Shown here: positions 1 to 8,728 of the stretch, piece after piece
How the letters are laid out: every line of letters begins with the position of its first letter
How positions within the stretch are numbered: the stretch's first letter is position 1
Origin: Hymenobacter sp. DG25A
Lineage (GTDB): Bacteria > Bacteroidota > Bacteroidia > Cytophagales > Hymenobacteraceae
Length of the DNA: 64,000 nucleotides
NCBI RefSeq assembly: GCF_001280305.1
Contig: NZ_CP012623.1
Coordinates: forward strand, 1,612,001-1,676,000
Direction of reading: 5' to 3'
Program-made: the position numbers and the translations under genes
The notes under the pieces: generated by a model
Seen by the model: only the letters and a program-made list of their open reading frames with translations
Database searches by the model: none
Told to the model about the DNA's origin: nothing

Positions 1-488
1 AGGGAGTAGCCCAGCTCAAACGTCTGAATGGTATTCTGGTTCAGGCCGCGCTGGCGCAGGTAGCTCAGGCCAATGCTCTGGCCTTCCTCGTGGTGCAGCA
101 GCAGCTTGTGGTAGTGGTCCTTAGCCCAGTTGGAGACAATAAACTGGGAGTCTTTGTCGTTCTGGGCCAGCTGCTGCTCGGGGGTTTTTTCTTCCTCCTG
201 AACATCAATACCGTACTTTTTTGCCAGGTATTTCAGGGCCTCCACGTAGCTGGTGCCCTCAATATCCATGATAAACTGAATGACGCCCCCCGCCTTGCCG
301 CAGCCAAAGCACTTATACAGGCCCTTGGCCGGCGCTACCGAAAAGCTCGGCGACTTTTCGTGGTGAAACGGGCAGCAGGCCCACATATTCTGACCTTTCC
401 GCTTCAGGGAAACGAAGTCGCCGACGACTTCTACGATGTCGGCGTGGTGCAGAATCTGGTCAATGGTTTCTTTGGGGATGCGGGCCAA
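1..488 (-). CDS. dnaG: DNA primase DnaG, N-terminal part (runs off left edge)
   Basis: DnaG makes the RNA primers used by the replisome together with the DnaB helicase. About 162 codons are visible on the minus strand; the rest lies beyond base 1. The N-terminus reads ARIPKETIDQILHHADIV, followed by the CHC2 zinc-binding domain with CCPFHHEKSPSF and CFGCGKAGG, which supply the metal ligands, and the start of the linker to the TOPRIM core. There is no in-frame ATG near the start. TTG at 488 gives MARIPKETI, the length expected for the family; further TTG/CTG codons just upstream (LYHLLPRIP) are alternatives. It is divergent from mrp. The identification is secure; the start is uncertain. Confidence 0.93.
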   Translation of the reverse strand, partial: MARIPKETIDQILHHADIVEVVGDFVSLKRKGQNMWACCPFHHEKSPSFSVAPAKGLYKCFGCGKAGGVIQFIMDIEGTSYVEALKYLAKKYGIDVQEEEKTPEQQLAQNDKDSQFIVSNWAKDHYHKLLLHHEEGQSIGLSYLRQRGLNQNTIQTFELGYS

Positions 489-624
489 GGGAATGCGGGG
501 CAACAGGTGGTACAAGCTGGACGGCGAAGGTACGATGATAACAGAGGGATTGGGATTTTGCCCCCTGCCTTCCCCGAAAATTTACCCCTGCGCCTTTTGC
601 AAACCACCGCCCGCATTTCCGGGT

Positions 625-632
625 TATCTTTG
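625..632 (+). promoter_or_regulatory. -7 box (TATCTTTG) upstream of mrp
   Basis: TATCTTTG fits the Bacteroidota -7 consensus TAnnTTTG and sits 32 bases before the mrp ATG. A TTTG at 596-599 could be the -33 element, but the spacing is longer than usual. Inferred from the motif only. Confidence 0.45.
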
Positions 633-664
633 CACTCCGCATTCGTATTTCCTTTCTGAATATA

Positions 665-1768
665 ATGGCTACGATAACCAAAGAAGACGTCCTAAAAGCC
701 CTCAGCTACGTGGAAGAGCCCGATCTGGGCAAAGACCTCGTCACGCTGAACATGATTGAGGACGTGGCAATTGAAGGCAAAACGGTTTCCTTCACGGTGG
801 TGCTCACCACCCCCGCCTGCCCCCTGAAAGAGCTGATTCACAATGCATGCGTGCGCGCCATTCATACCATGGTGGACAAAGAGGCCGACGTAAAAATCAG
901 CATGACCTCCCGGGTGACCAGCATGCGCCAGAACCGCGACCTGCTGCCTGGCGTGAAGAATATCATTGCCATTGCCTCCGGTAAAGGCGGCGTGGGCAAA
1001 AGCACCGTTACAGCTAATCTTGCCATTGCGCTGGCCAAAACCGGCGCCAAAGTGGGCCTGGTAGACGCCGATATTTCCGGCCCCAGCATGCCGCTGATGT
1101 TTGGCGTGGAAGATGCCCGCCCCCACGTGTACCAGTCGCCGGAAGGCAAAAACCTGATTCAGCCCATTGAGAAGTTTGGGGTGAAGCTGATGAGCATTGG
1201 CTTCCTGGCCCCGGCTGAGTCGGCTATTGTGTGGCGCGGCCCCATGGCCTCGTCGGCGCTGAAGCAGTTTATCACGGAAGTAGACTGGGGCGAGCTGGAC
1301 TACCTGCTCCTGGACATGCCTCCCGGAACCTCCGACATTCACCTGACCATGGTGCAGACCGTGCCCGTAACCGGCGCGCTCATTGTAACCACCCCGCAGA
1401 AAGTGGCCCTGGCCGATGCCGAGAAAGGCATGCAGATGTTCCGCCTGCCCCAGATTAACGTGCCCATTCTGGGCATAGTGGAGAATATGGCCTGGTTTAC
1501 CCCCGCCGAGTTGCCCGAAAACAAGTACTTCATCTTTGGGGAAGGTGGCGGCCAGCGCCTGGCCGATAAGCACCAGGTACCGCTTCTGGGCCACATTCCG
1601 CTGGTGCAAAGCATCCGCGAGAATGGCGACCAGGGCACCCCGGCTATTCTGGAGCCTGGCACCCCTTCGGCCGAGGTGTTTGCCCAGCTGGCCGAAGAGC
1701 TGGCCCGGCAGGTATCCATCCGCAACGCCATTGCGCCGCGCACGCAGATAGTGGAAATGAAGGCCTAG
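665..1768 (+). CDS. mrp: Mrp/ApbC-family Fe-S cluster carrier ATPase
   Basis: A P-loop ATPase of the Mrp/NBP35 family, which carries and transfers Fe-S clusters in the cytoplasm. Residues 1-90 form a MIP18/DUF59 domain with the conserved TTPACPL (Cys52). The deviant Walker A GKGGVGKST is at residues 106-114, followed by VDADISGPSMP and the switch LLLDMPPGTSD. At 367 aa it is a normal size for the two-domain form. Odd: in E. coli Mrp the stretch after ENM carries a CxxC pair, whereas here it reads MAWFTPAELPENKYFIFG without any Cys. I recall this as common in Bacteroidota. The next gene is a NifU-like scaffold, which supports a joint role in Fe-S assembly. Confidence 0.93.
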   Translation: MATITKEDVLKALSYVEEPDLGKDLVTLNMIEDVAIEGKTVSFTVVLTTPACPLKELIHNACVRAIHTMVDKEADVKISMTSRVTSMRQNRDLLPGVKNIIAIASGKGGVGKSTVTANLAIALAKTGAKVGLVDADISGPSMPLMFGVEDARPHVYQSPEGKNLIQPIEKFGVKLMSIGFLAPAESAIVWRGPMASSALKQFITEVDWGELDYLLLDMPPGTSDIHLTMVQTVPVTGALIVTTPQKVALADAEKGMQMFRLPQINVPILGIVENMAWFTPAELPENKYFIFGEGGGQRLADKHQVPLLGHIPLVQSIRENGDQGTPAILEPGTPSAEVFAQLAEELARQVSIRNAIAPRTQIVEMKA

Positions 1769-1919
1769 CCTGTCGCGCTGCCGCATAGGCAGCACGGCGG
1801 CAACTTTGCTGCCGCGCTGTTTGTTGCTCACTTACTCTGCCCAAAGCCTTACCTTTACGTACGCTTCCGCTGCTTATTCCTCTGTTTTGATTTCTCCCGC
1901 AGCGTTACCTTTTTTATCT

Positions 1920-2216
1920 ATGAGCTATTCTCCTGCCGTAGTCGACCATCCCCTCCTGCCGCGCATCGAACAGGCCCTGGATACCATCCGTCCTTACCTG
2001 GCGGCCGATGGCGGCAATGTGCGCATCCTCAACATCACCGATGATATGGTGCTGCAGCTGGAGCTGATGGGCGCGTGCGGCACCTGCCCCATGTCGCCGA
2101 TGACGCTGAAAGCCGGCGTGGAAGAATCGGTGAAGAAAGCCGTACCGGAAATTCGGTCGGTAGAAGCCATTAATACCACGCCTATGCAGGAGCAGCCCGC
2201 CGGTCAGGTGCGCTAG
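1920..2216 (+). CDS. NifU-like C-terminal domain Fe-S scaffold protein
   Basis: A small 98-aa protein of the NifU C-terminal domain family, which assembles or transfers Fe-S clusters. The CxxC motif is in GACGTCPMSP (Cys53 and Cys56), preceded by the typical IRPYLAADGGNVRI. The frame is open back to 1806, but ATG 1920 gives MSYSPAVVDH and the normal family length, so that start is chosen. It lies 151 bases after mrp on the same strand, and the Mrp-NifU pairing suggests shared function. No N-terminal IscU or BFD-like domain is present. Confidence 0.9.
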   Translation: MSYSPAVVDHPLLPRIEQALDTIRPYLAADGGNVRILNITDDMVLQLELMGACGTCPMSPMTLKAGVEESVKKAVPEIRSVEAINTTPMQEQPAGQVR

Positions 2217-2237
2217 TTTCCTTTTTGCTTTTAGGCG

Positions 2238-2290
2238 CCAAGCCCCGCTTTTACCGGTTTCGGTGAGAGCGGGGCTTGGTGTTTTATAAT
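2238..2290 (+). terminator. Rho-independent terminator after the NifU-like gene
   Basis: A 12-bp stem (CCAAGCCCCGCT at 2238-2249 pairing with 2268-2279) is followed by a T-rich stretch. It lies between two convergent genes. Confidence 0.75.
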
Positions 2291-2300
2291 TTTTTAATAG

Positions 2301-2876
2301 TTAAACTCTTAAAGAGCCTCGAAATGCCCGGCCCCCATAGTAAGATTGTGCTCCATTGTGATACATGAATACAGTGCCATAGCGGAATTCAGCAAAGAGG
2401 GCACCGCCGAGTTTTCTAATCTCCGAAGGTGTTTGCAGCCAGCTCGATGTTTTTGTATCAAAATTTCCAGTTTTCTGCAGCTCCCGATACTGCACTTCAG
2501 TTAAAAGCTCAATGCCCATGGCAGCAGCCATATCAATAGCGTTGTTTTCTGGTTTGTGCTCTTTTCTTGAGTCCAGACCTGCCTGGTCGTAACAAATACT
2601 CCTGCGACCATTAGGGCTTTCCGTTGAACAGTCATAAAAGATATATTCTCCTGACTTTTCATCCTGGCCCACAACGTCCGGTTCACCTCCAGTGTTTTCC
2701 ATCTGCTGGAGTGACCATATTTTTTCAGTCTGGGCTAGCAGTCGCGCTTCTATGTTGGCCCATTTGAGCCCTTTATGACGGTTTATGTTTTTCTCAAAAC
2801 GGGCTTTCAATGCCCCGAGAATTTCTTCGCGTTGTTCTAAGGATAGCTCCGTTTTATTGCCTTTAATTTTGCCCAT
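2301..2876 (-). CDS. DUF4256 family protein
   Basis: A 191-aa soluble protein that I recognise as DUF4256, a widespread family of unknown function. Conserved stretches are NRHKGLKWANIEARL, TGGEPDVVG, EYIFYDCSTESPNGRRS, DMAAAMGIELLTE and QSYYGGRAFRGSLRV at the C-terminus. No signal peptide or membrane segment is present. Start ATG 2876 gives MGKIKGNKTELSLEQRE; no better start is seen. The gene is visibly more AT-rich than its neighbours (about 45% GC by eye), which is compatible with later acquisition. It is convergent with the NifU-like gene and divergent from fumarylacetoacetase. No function is proposed. Confidence 0.85.
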   Translation of the reverse strand: MGKIKGNKTELSLEQREEILGALKARFEKNINRHKGLKWANIEARLLAQTEKIWSLQQMENTGGEPDVVGQDEKSGEYIFYDCSTESPNGRRSICYDQAGLDSRKEHKPENNAIDMAAAMGIELLTEVQYRELQKTGNFDTKTSSWLQTPSEIRKLGGALFAEFRYGTVFMYHNGAQSYYGGRAFRGSLRV

Positions 2877-3134
2877 GCTTTGATATTATCTCAGTTAAAC
2901 AGAAAGCTAAGCAAAGAATTTCCGCTGTCACTTTAAGCTTGAATAGCGGGAATCTTTCTAGTGCTAGTATAATATCCGTTAGTGAAACTCGCACACCAGT
3001 AACCGTTATAAATTTCAGCCTGGGCGGCTCAATGTAGTAGCCGTAACTTGACTAACCTAACCAACACTACAACCGGCTCCCATTCATCATTTGGCAGCTT
3101 ACCCTACATTTGTGGCCAACCTATTCTCCCCGCT

Positions 3135-4421
3135 ATGGCCAACCCGAACGACACGACCCTGCATTCCTGGATTGATATTCCGCCCCACAGCGACTTCCCG
3201 ATTCAGAACCTGCCGTTTGGCGTGTTTGAAACGGATGAGCGCGGCACCCGCGTGGGCGTGGCCATTGGAGAGTACGTGCTGGACTTGTATGCCGTAGCGC
3301 AGTATGGGTTTTTCGATGATCTGGGCCTGGGGGCAGCGCAGCCCAAAGTATTCCGGCGGCGCACGCTCAATGCCTTTATTCGCCTGGGCCAGCCCGTGTG
3401 GCGGGCCGTGCGCCAGCGCATCAGCGAGCTATTGCGGCACGATAACCCCACCCTGCGCGATAATGAGGAGGCCATGCGCAACTGCCTGCTGCGCCAGCGC
3501 GAAGTGCGTATGCTGCGCCCCATCAAGCCCCATAATTACACCGATTTTTACAGCAGCATTGAGCATGCCACCAATGTGGGCACCATGTTCCGGGACCCAG
3601 CCAACGCCCTGCTGCCCAACTGGCGCCATATTCCTATTGGCTACCACGGCCGCACCAGCAGCATTGTAGTCAGTGGCACGCCCATCCGCCGGCCCAACGG
3701 CCAGCGCAAAGCCCCCGATGCCGTGGCTCCTACCTTCGGCCCCTCCCAGCAGTTGGATTTTGAGCTGGAAGTGGCCTTTGTAGTAGGCGACGGCACTACC
3801 ATGGGCGAAACCATTCCGGTAGCCGAAGCCGAAGACCACATCTTTGGCCTACTGCTGTTCAACGACTGGAGCGCCCGCGACATTCAGAGCTGGGAATACG
3901 TGCCCCTGGGCCCGTTTCTGGGCAAGAACTTCGGCAGCAGCGTATCGCCGTGGGTGGTAACCATGGATGCGCTGGAACCCTTCCGCGTGAGTGGCCCCGA
4001 ACAGAAGCCCCAGCCCCTGCCCTACCTGCAGCTCGATGGCGACCATAATTTCGATATTCAGCTGGAAGTACTGCTGCAGCCCAAAGACGGCCCTGAAACC
4101 GTTATCTGCCATTCCAACTTCCGGTACATGTACTGGAACATGGCCCAGCAGCTGGCCCACCACGCCAGCAACGGCTGCCCCATCGAGGTAGGCGACCTGT
4201 ACGCCTCCGGTACCATCAGCGGCGCCACCCCCGATTCTTATGGCTCTATGCTGGAGCTTTCCTGGCGCGGCACCAAGCCTCTGCACCTCCCCGATGGCTC
4301 GGAGCGCAAGTTCCTCCAGGACGGCGACACAGTAATTATGCGAGGCTACGCCAAAAAAGACGGCCTGCGCATCGGCTTCGGCGAAGTGCGCGGCACGGTA
4401 CTACCAGCCCCGGCATTGTAG
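3135..4421 (+). CDS. fahA: fumarylacetoacetase
   Basis: Last enzyme of tyrosine breakdown: it splits fumarylacetoacetate into fumarate and acetoacetate. The sequence matches the long eukaryote-type family: N-terminal SH3-like region (LPFGVFETDERGTRVGVAIG), then the catalytic FAH fold with YTDFYSSIEHATNVG, PIGYHGRTSSIVVSG, LDFELEVAFVVG, LFNDWSARDIQSWEY and GTISGATPDSYGSMLELSW. The acidic metal ligands lie in these stretches. The frame opens at a TTG (3048), but ATG 3135 (MANPNDTTLHSW) gives 428 aa, the usual length, so it is preferred. No other tyrosine-degradation gene is adjacent. Confidence 0.94.
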   Translation: MANPNDTTLHSWIDIPPHSDFPIQNLPFGVFETDERGTRVGVAIGEYVLDLYAVAQYGFFDDLGLGAAQPKVFRRRTLNAFIRLGQPVWRAVRQRISELLRHDNPTLRDNEEAMRNCLLRQREVRMLRPIKPHNYTDFYSSIEHATNVGTMFRDPANALLPNWRHIPIGYHGRTSSIVVSGTPIRRPNGQRKAPDAVAPTFGPSQQLDFELEVAFVVGDGTTMGETIPVAEAEDHIFGLLLFNDWSARDIQSWEYVPLGPFLGKNFGSSVSPWVVTMDALEPFRVSGPEQKPQPLPYLQLDGDHNFDIQLEVLLQPKDGPETVICHSNFRYMYWNMAQQLAHHASNGCPIEVGDLYASGTISGATPDSYGSMLELSWRGTKPLHLPDGSERKFLQDGDTVIMRGYAKKDGLRIGFGEVRGTVLPAPAL

Positions 4422-4466
4422 CCCCCCAAATCCCTTCAAGACAGGGCATTACCCTGTTCACCCTGC

Positions 4467-4640
4467 GTCATGCAGAGGCAGGTCGAAGCATCTCGCGTGC
4501 TGAGGTTGCTGGAAAAAGGCAGTCATGTTAAAAAAAAGAACGTCATGCTGAGCGCAGTCGAAGCATCTCGCTAGTGTGGTAAATAGTTAGCACTACAACA
4601 TAAGCACGCGAGATGCTTCGGCTGCGCTCAGCATGACGGT
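4467..4640. repeat. Dispersed palindromic repeat, locus 1 (half copy plus full inverted repeat)
   Basis: A half copy (4467-4510, containing GAAGCATCTCGCGTGCTGA) is followed by an inverted repeat with 31-bp arms at 4541-4571 and 4608-4638 that differ at one position. Arms begin CGTCATGCTGAGC and end with CATCTCGC. The 36-base loop contains, on the minus strand, GTGCTTATGTTGTA and CTATTTACCACACTAG, both shared with locus 3. In RNA the unit would form a long hairpin. Confidence 0.9.
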
Positions 4641-4670
4641 TATGGTTGTGTTAACCCATAATCAAACAGT

Positions 4671-4707
4671 AAAAAACCCGCTTCCGATACCGGAGGCGGG
4701 CTTTTTG
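4671..4707. terminator. Bidirectional terminator between fahA and acs
   Basis: An A-tract, a ten-bp stem (CCCGCTTCCG with CGGAGGCGGG, one wobble pair) and a T-tract make it usable from both strands by the convergent fahA and acs genes. Confidence 0.8.
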
Positions 4708-4723
4708 CTGTTTGTGCAAGCGC

Positions 4724-6649
4724 TTATTTCTTACCCTCAATAATTTCATCCACTACCTGCGGGTCCAGCAAAGTGGAGGTGTCGCCAAGGTTGGAGATGT
4801 CGCCCTCGGCCACTTTGCGCAGAATGCGGCGCATGATTTTGCCGGAACGGGTTTTGGGCAGCCCGGATACAATCTGAATTTTATCAGGCTTGGCAATTTT
4901 GCCGATTTCCGCCACGATGGTTTCAATGATGCTGGCCTCGATGTGGTCCTTCTCGGGTGTTTTACCCGGCACGCCTTCGCGGCAGATGACGTAGGCATAG
5001 ATTCCCTGGCCCTTTACATCGTGCGGGTAGCCCACCACGGCGCTTTCCACGACGTGCGGGTTTTGGTTGATGGCATTTTCGATTTCAGCCGTGCCGAAGC
5101 GGTGGCCCGACACATTAATTACGTCATCTACCCGACCAATGATGCGGTACAGGCCGTCGGCGTCGCGGCGGGCGCCGTCGCCGGTGAAATAGTAGCCGGG
5201 GTACGGGCCGAAGTAGGTCTGGCGGGCCCGCTCATGGTCGCCGTAGGTGGTGCGGATGATGCCGGGCCAGCTGTGCTTGATGGCCAGGTAGCCTTCTTCC
5301 TCATTGCCTTCAATTTCCTGGCCTTCCTGGGTGAGCAGCACCGGCTGCACACCGGGCAAGGGCAGGCCCGCGTGGGTAGGCTTGCTGGGCGTGATGCCGG
5401 CCAGCGCCGAAATCATGATGCCACCGGTTTCCGTCTGCCACCAGGTATCTACAATGGGGCACCGCTCTTTGCCCACGTGCTGGTAGTACCAGTACCAGGC
5501 CTCCTCGTTGATTGGCTCGCCCACGGAGCCCAGCACGCGCAGGGAATCCAGGGAGTAGCTGAGCACGTTGTCCAGCGGAGCGGCCATCAGGCTGCGGATG
5601 GCAGTGGGCGCGGTGTAGAACACGCTGACGGAGTGCTTGTCAATAACTTCCCAGAAACGGCCGGCATCGGGATACGTGGGTATGCCTTCGAACATGAGCG
5701 AGGTGCTGCCGGAAAGCAGGGGGCCGTAGAGCAGATAGGTGTGGCCGGTTACCCAGCCAATGTCGGCGGTGCACCAGTACACATCGTTTTCTTCCATCTG
5801 GAACACGTTCCGGAAGGTGTAGTCGGCCCACACCATGTAGCCGGCGGTGCTGTGCACTACGCCTTTGGGCTTGCCGGTACTGCCGCTGGTATAGAGAATG
5901 AACAGCGGGTCTTCGGCGTCCATTTCCTCGGCGGGGCAGGTTTTGGCTACGTCTTTGGCTTCTTCGTGGTACCATACGTCGCGGCCCTCGTGCATGTGCA
6001 CGGGCCAGCCCAGGTGCTCCACCACAATCACGCGGCGTACGCTGGGGCAATGCTCCAGGGCTTCATCTACCACGCGCTTCACCGGAATCTGCTTGGCGCC
6101 GCGGTTCAGGCCATCGGCGGTAAGCACCACGGTGGCCTGGGCATCATTTACCCGGTCGGCAATGGCGGTGGCGGAGAAGCCGGCAAAGATGACGGAGTGC
6201 ACGGCGCCGATGCGGGCGCAGGCCAGCACGGCAATGGCCAGCTGCGGAATCATGGGCATGTACAGGCACACCCGGTCGCCCTTCTCCACGCCGTTGTTGT
6301 GCAGCACGTTGGCAAATTTGCAGACCTCCTGGTGCAGCTCCCGGTAGGTCAGGCGCAGGTGGCGCGTCTTGGTGTCGTTGGGCTCGTAGATGATAGCCAG
6401 CTTGTTGCCGCGGGAAGCCAGGTGGCGGTCCAGGCAATTCTCGGTGATGTTGAGGCGGGCCCCGGAAAACCACTCATTATGCCCGCCGGTCATATCGGAG
6501 ACAAATACTTTATCCCACTTGCGCCGCCAGCTAAACGGCTCGGCTACCCCGGCCCAAAAGGCTTCCGGGTTTTCAACGCTGCGTTGGTAGGCATCGTGAT
6601 ATTCTTCCAGCGTGCGGATACGGGCGTGTTTCGTGGGATTTTCAGGCAT
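4724..6649 (-). CDS. acs: acetyl-CoA synthetase
   Basis: AMP-forming enzyme that activates acetate to acetyl-CoA through acetyl-AMP. At 641 aa it is close to the family standard (about 650). Visible features: N-terminal ACAS_N region (YHDAYQRSVENPEAFW), adenylation loop YTSGSTGKPKGVVHS, DIGWVTGHTYLLYGPL, WWQTETGG, the hinge and C-terminal GRVDDVINVSGHR, and PKTRSGKIMRRILRK, whose Lys is the site of regulatory acetylation in characterised homologues. Last gene of a minus-strand series: 78 bases after the propionyl-CoA-synthetase-like gene and downstream of a two-component system, which suggests regulation by carboxylate availability. Confidence 0.96.
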   Translation of the reverse strand: MPENPTKHARIRTLEEYHDAYQRSVENPEAFWAGVAEPFSWRRKWDKVFVSDMTGGHNEWFSGARLNITENCLDRHLASRGNKLAIIYEPNDTKTRHLRLTYRELHQEVCKFANVLHNNGVEKGDRVCLYMPMIPQLAIAVLACARIGAVHSVIFAGFSATAIADRVNDAQATVVLTADGLNRGAKQIPVKRVVDEALEHCPSVRRVIVVEHLGWPVHMHEGRDVWYHEEAKDVAKTCPAEEMDAEDPLFILYTSGSTGKPKGVVHSTAGYMVWADYTFRNVFQMEENDVYWCTADIGWVTGHTYLLYGPLLSGSTSLMFEGIPTYPDAGRFWEVIDKHSVSVFYTAPTAIRSLMAAPLDNVLSYSLDSLRVLGSVGEPINEEAWYWYYQHVGKERCPIVDTWWQTETGGIMISALAGITPSKPTHAGLPLPGVQPVLLTQEGQEIEGNEEEGYLAIKHSWPGIIRTTYGDHERARQTYFGPYPGYYFTGDGARRDADGLYRIIGRVDDVINVSGHRFGTAEIENAINQNPHVVESAVVGYPHDVKGQGIYAYVICREGVPGKTPEKDHIEASIIETIVAEIGKIAKPDKIQIVSGLPKTRSGKIMRRILRKVAEGDISNLGDTSTLLDPQVVDEIIEGKK

Positions 6650-6727
6650 GGGAATGGTGGTTTAGGGAGTTGTTCGATGTCAAATATTTCTTACTGTATT
6701 CTGAAGCCAACAAGCGCCGGGCTTTGC

Positions 6728-8665
6728 TTAGGATGACAGCCGGGTTTCGGGCTTATCAAAGGCCAGGCCCATTTTGTGGCGACTCATCACCTGCCGAATT
6801 TCGTCCAGAATGGCGGGGTCGTCGATGGTGGAAGGCACCGTAAAGTCGTCGCCATCGGCCAGGTGGCGCAGGGTTTTACGCAGTATTTTACCGGAGCGGG
6901 TTTTGGGCAGGCGCTTCACTACGGCCGCCTGCCGGAAGCAGGCCACGGCGCCAATTTGCTCCCGGATGCGCTGCACCAGCTCCTTTTCCAGCTGCTCCTC
7001 GCTGATAGTCTGGCCATCTTTCAGCACCACCAGCCCCACGGGTACCTGCCCGCGCAGCTCGCAGGCAATGCCCAGCACAGCGCACTCGGCCACGGCCGGA
7101 TGGGCGGCCAGCAGCTCTTCCATCTCGCCAGTGCTCAGGCGGTGGCCGGCCACGTTGATGACATCATCTACCCGGCCCATAATGTAGAGGTAGCCTTCTT
7201 CATCCTGATAGCCCCCATCACCGGAAAAATAATACCCCGGAAAAGTCGTCAGGTAGCCGTGCTGAAAACGGGCATCATTGCGCCACAGGGTGGGCAGGCA
7301 GCCGGGCGGCAGGGGCAGCTTCACGGCTACTAGGCCGGTAGTGCCCGCCGGCACGCGCTGGCCGGCTTCGTCCAGAATCTGCACATCGTAGCCGGGCACG
7401 GGGTGGCCCGCTGAGCCGGCGCGTGGTGGGGGCACATCCGCCAGGCCTACCATGGTAGCCAGCATAGGCCAGCCCGATTCCGTTTGCCACCAGTGGTCTA
7501 CCACCGGCACGCCCAAAGTCTGGCCGGCCCAGTTGTAGGTGGCGGGGTCGCACCGCTCGCCGGCCAGGAAAAGGTAGCGCAGGCTGCTTAGGTTGTATTG
7601 GCGGGCCAGCGCCCCTTCATGGTCTTCCTTCTTGATGGCCCGGATGGCGGTGGGCGCCGTGAACAGCACCCGCACCTGATGGTCCTGCACCACGCGCCAG
7701 AACGTGCCGGCATCGGGCGTACGTACGGGCTTGCCTTCAAACAGCACGGTGGTGCAGCCGTGCAGCAGCGGCCCATATACAATGTAGCTGTGGCCCACGG
7801 CCCAGCCAATATCCGAGGCGGCCCAGAACGTCTCGCCGGGCTGCATGCCATAAACAGCCGACATACTGTACTTGAGAGCCACGGCGTGGCCGCCGTGGTC
7901 CCGCACTACGCCTTTGGGCTTGCCGGTGGTGCCGCTGGTATAGAGAATATACAACAGGTCGGTGGCATCCACGGGCACGGCTTCTACCGGCTCGGCCTGC
8001 AGCAGCTGTTGGTAGTCAACGTCGTGGGGGGCATGCAGCTCCGCGGTGGCACAGTCGCGCTGCAGTACCACCACGTGGTCGGGCTGGTAGGTGGCCTGCC
8101 GGATGGCTTCATCTACCAGGGGCTTGTAGGGAATGACCTTGTCAATCTCAATTCCCGCTGAGGCGCAGATGATGAGGTTAGGCTGGGCATCATCAATGCG
8201 CATGGCCAGCTCATGGGGCGCAAAACCACCAAATACCACCGAATGAATGGCGCCCAGCCGCGCGCAGGCCAGCATAGCCACCACGGCTTCTGGCATGTTG
8301 GGCATGTAGATGATAACCCTATCCCCTTTCTCCACCCCCAGTGCCCGCAGGCCACCGGCCAAGCGGGCCGTGAGGTCCAGCAGCTCGCGGTAGGTGTAGC
8401 GGCTTACGGTGCTGGTCACCGGCGAGTCATAAATAAGCGCTACCTGGTCGGCGCGGCCGTTGGCTACGTGGTAATCCAGGCACAAATAGGCCGTGTTCAG
8501 CTTCCCGTCCTGAAACCAGTGGTAGAAGCCCGTATCAGTATCCTTGGTGAGCACAGGCCGGGGCGGCTTCTGAAACCACTGAATATGCCGGGCCTGCTCG
8601 GCCCAGAAGGCGTCCGGATCGGCCAGGCTGGCGGCGTAGGCAGCCGCGTAGGAAGTGGGTTTCAT
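6728..8665 (-). CDS. short-chain acyl-CoA synthetase, propionyl-CoA synthetase-like
   Basis: An AMP-forming acyl-CoA synthetase of 645 aa, clearly paralogous to acs but closer to PrpE/ACSS3. The PrpE-like signature LPPGCLPTLWRNDARF replaces the corresponding Acs segment, and the middle reads ASDIGWAVGHSYIVYGPLLHG. The adenylation loop is YTSGTTGKPKGVV, the late motif is WWQTESGWP, the hinge region is GRVDDVINVAGHRLSTGEMEE, and the C-terminal catalytic Lys lies in LPKTRSGKILRKTLR. The likely substrate is propionate or another short acid. It sits between the response regulator and acs on the same strand. PrpE-like is favoured over a second Acs, but substrate choice cannot be read with certainty. 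Confidence 0.85.
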   Translation of the reverse strand: MKPTSYAAAYAASLADPDAFWAEQARHIQWFQKPPRPVLTKDTDTGFYHWFQDGKLNTAYLCLDYHVANGRADQVALIYDSPVTSTVSRYTYRELLDLTARLAGGLRALGVEKGDRVIIYMPNMPEAVVAMLACARLGAIHSVVFGGFAPHELAMRIDDAQPNLIICASAGIEIDKVIPYKPLVDEAIRQATYQPDHVVVLQRDCATAELHAPHDVDYQQLLQAEPVEAVPVDATDLLYILYTSGTTGKPKGVVRDHGGHAVALKYSMSAVYGMQPGETFWAASDIGWAVGHSYIVYGPLLHGCTTVLFEGKPVRTPDAGTFWRVVQDHQVRVLFTAPTAIRAIKKEDHEGALARQYNLSSLRYLFLAGERCDPATYNWAGQTLGVPVVDHWWQTESGWPMLATMVGLADVPPPRAGSAGHPVPGYDVQILDEAGQRVPAGTTGLVAVKLPLPPGCLPTLWRNDARFQHGYLTTFPGYYFSGDGGYQDEEGYLYIMGRVDDVINVAGHRLSTGEMEELLAAHPAVAECAVLGIACELRGQVPVGLVVLKDGQTISEEQLEKELVQRIREQIGAVACFRQAAVVKRLPKTRSGKILRKTLRHLADGDDFTVPSTIDDPAILDEIRQVMSRHKMGLAFDKPETRLSS

Positions 8666-8728
8666 GGCGAGTGAGAAACAGGGAAGTGAGCGGAAATCGG
8701 GTTACTGGCAACGGGGTAAAAGCTGCCT

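Larger units (their letters stand above)
4422..4723. other. Intergenic region, 302 bp, no gene
   Basis: This stretch between the convergent fahA and acs genes holds one copy of the dispersed palindromic repeat family (4467-4640) and a bidirectional terminator (4671-4707). No convincing ORF or RNA gene is seen in it. Confidence 0.8.

Noticed and set aside
692..1831. A 379-codon minus-strand frame opposite mrp
   Set aside because: Shadow frame of high-GC coding DNA; His/Gly/Gln-rich without motifs, while mrp has clear signatures.
1769..1919. A small palindrome (GCGGCA...TGCCGC) between mrp and the NifU-like gene as a terminator or riboswitch
   Set aside because: The stem is only six pairs and has no T-tract; it is not enough to call.
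4541..4638. Palindromic repeats as a CRISPR array or attachment site
   Set aside because: Copies are not regularly spaced, lie in different intergenic regions, have conserved loops and no spacers; no cas genes are present.
4712..6736. A 674-codon open frame on the plus strand opposite acs
   Set aside because: It mirrors the acs gene in the antisense frame, is rich in His/Gly/Val/Ala as such GC-rich shadows are, and has no domain character; acs is unmistakable.
6728..8665. Second acs copy by recent duplication
   Set aside because: It differs throughout and carries the PrpE-like LPPGC...LWRNDARF segment; it is an old paralogue with probably different substrate preference.
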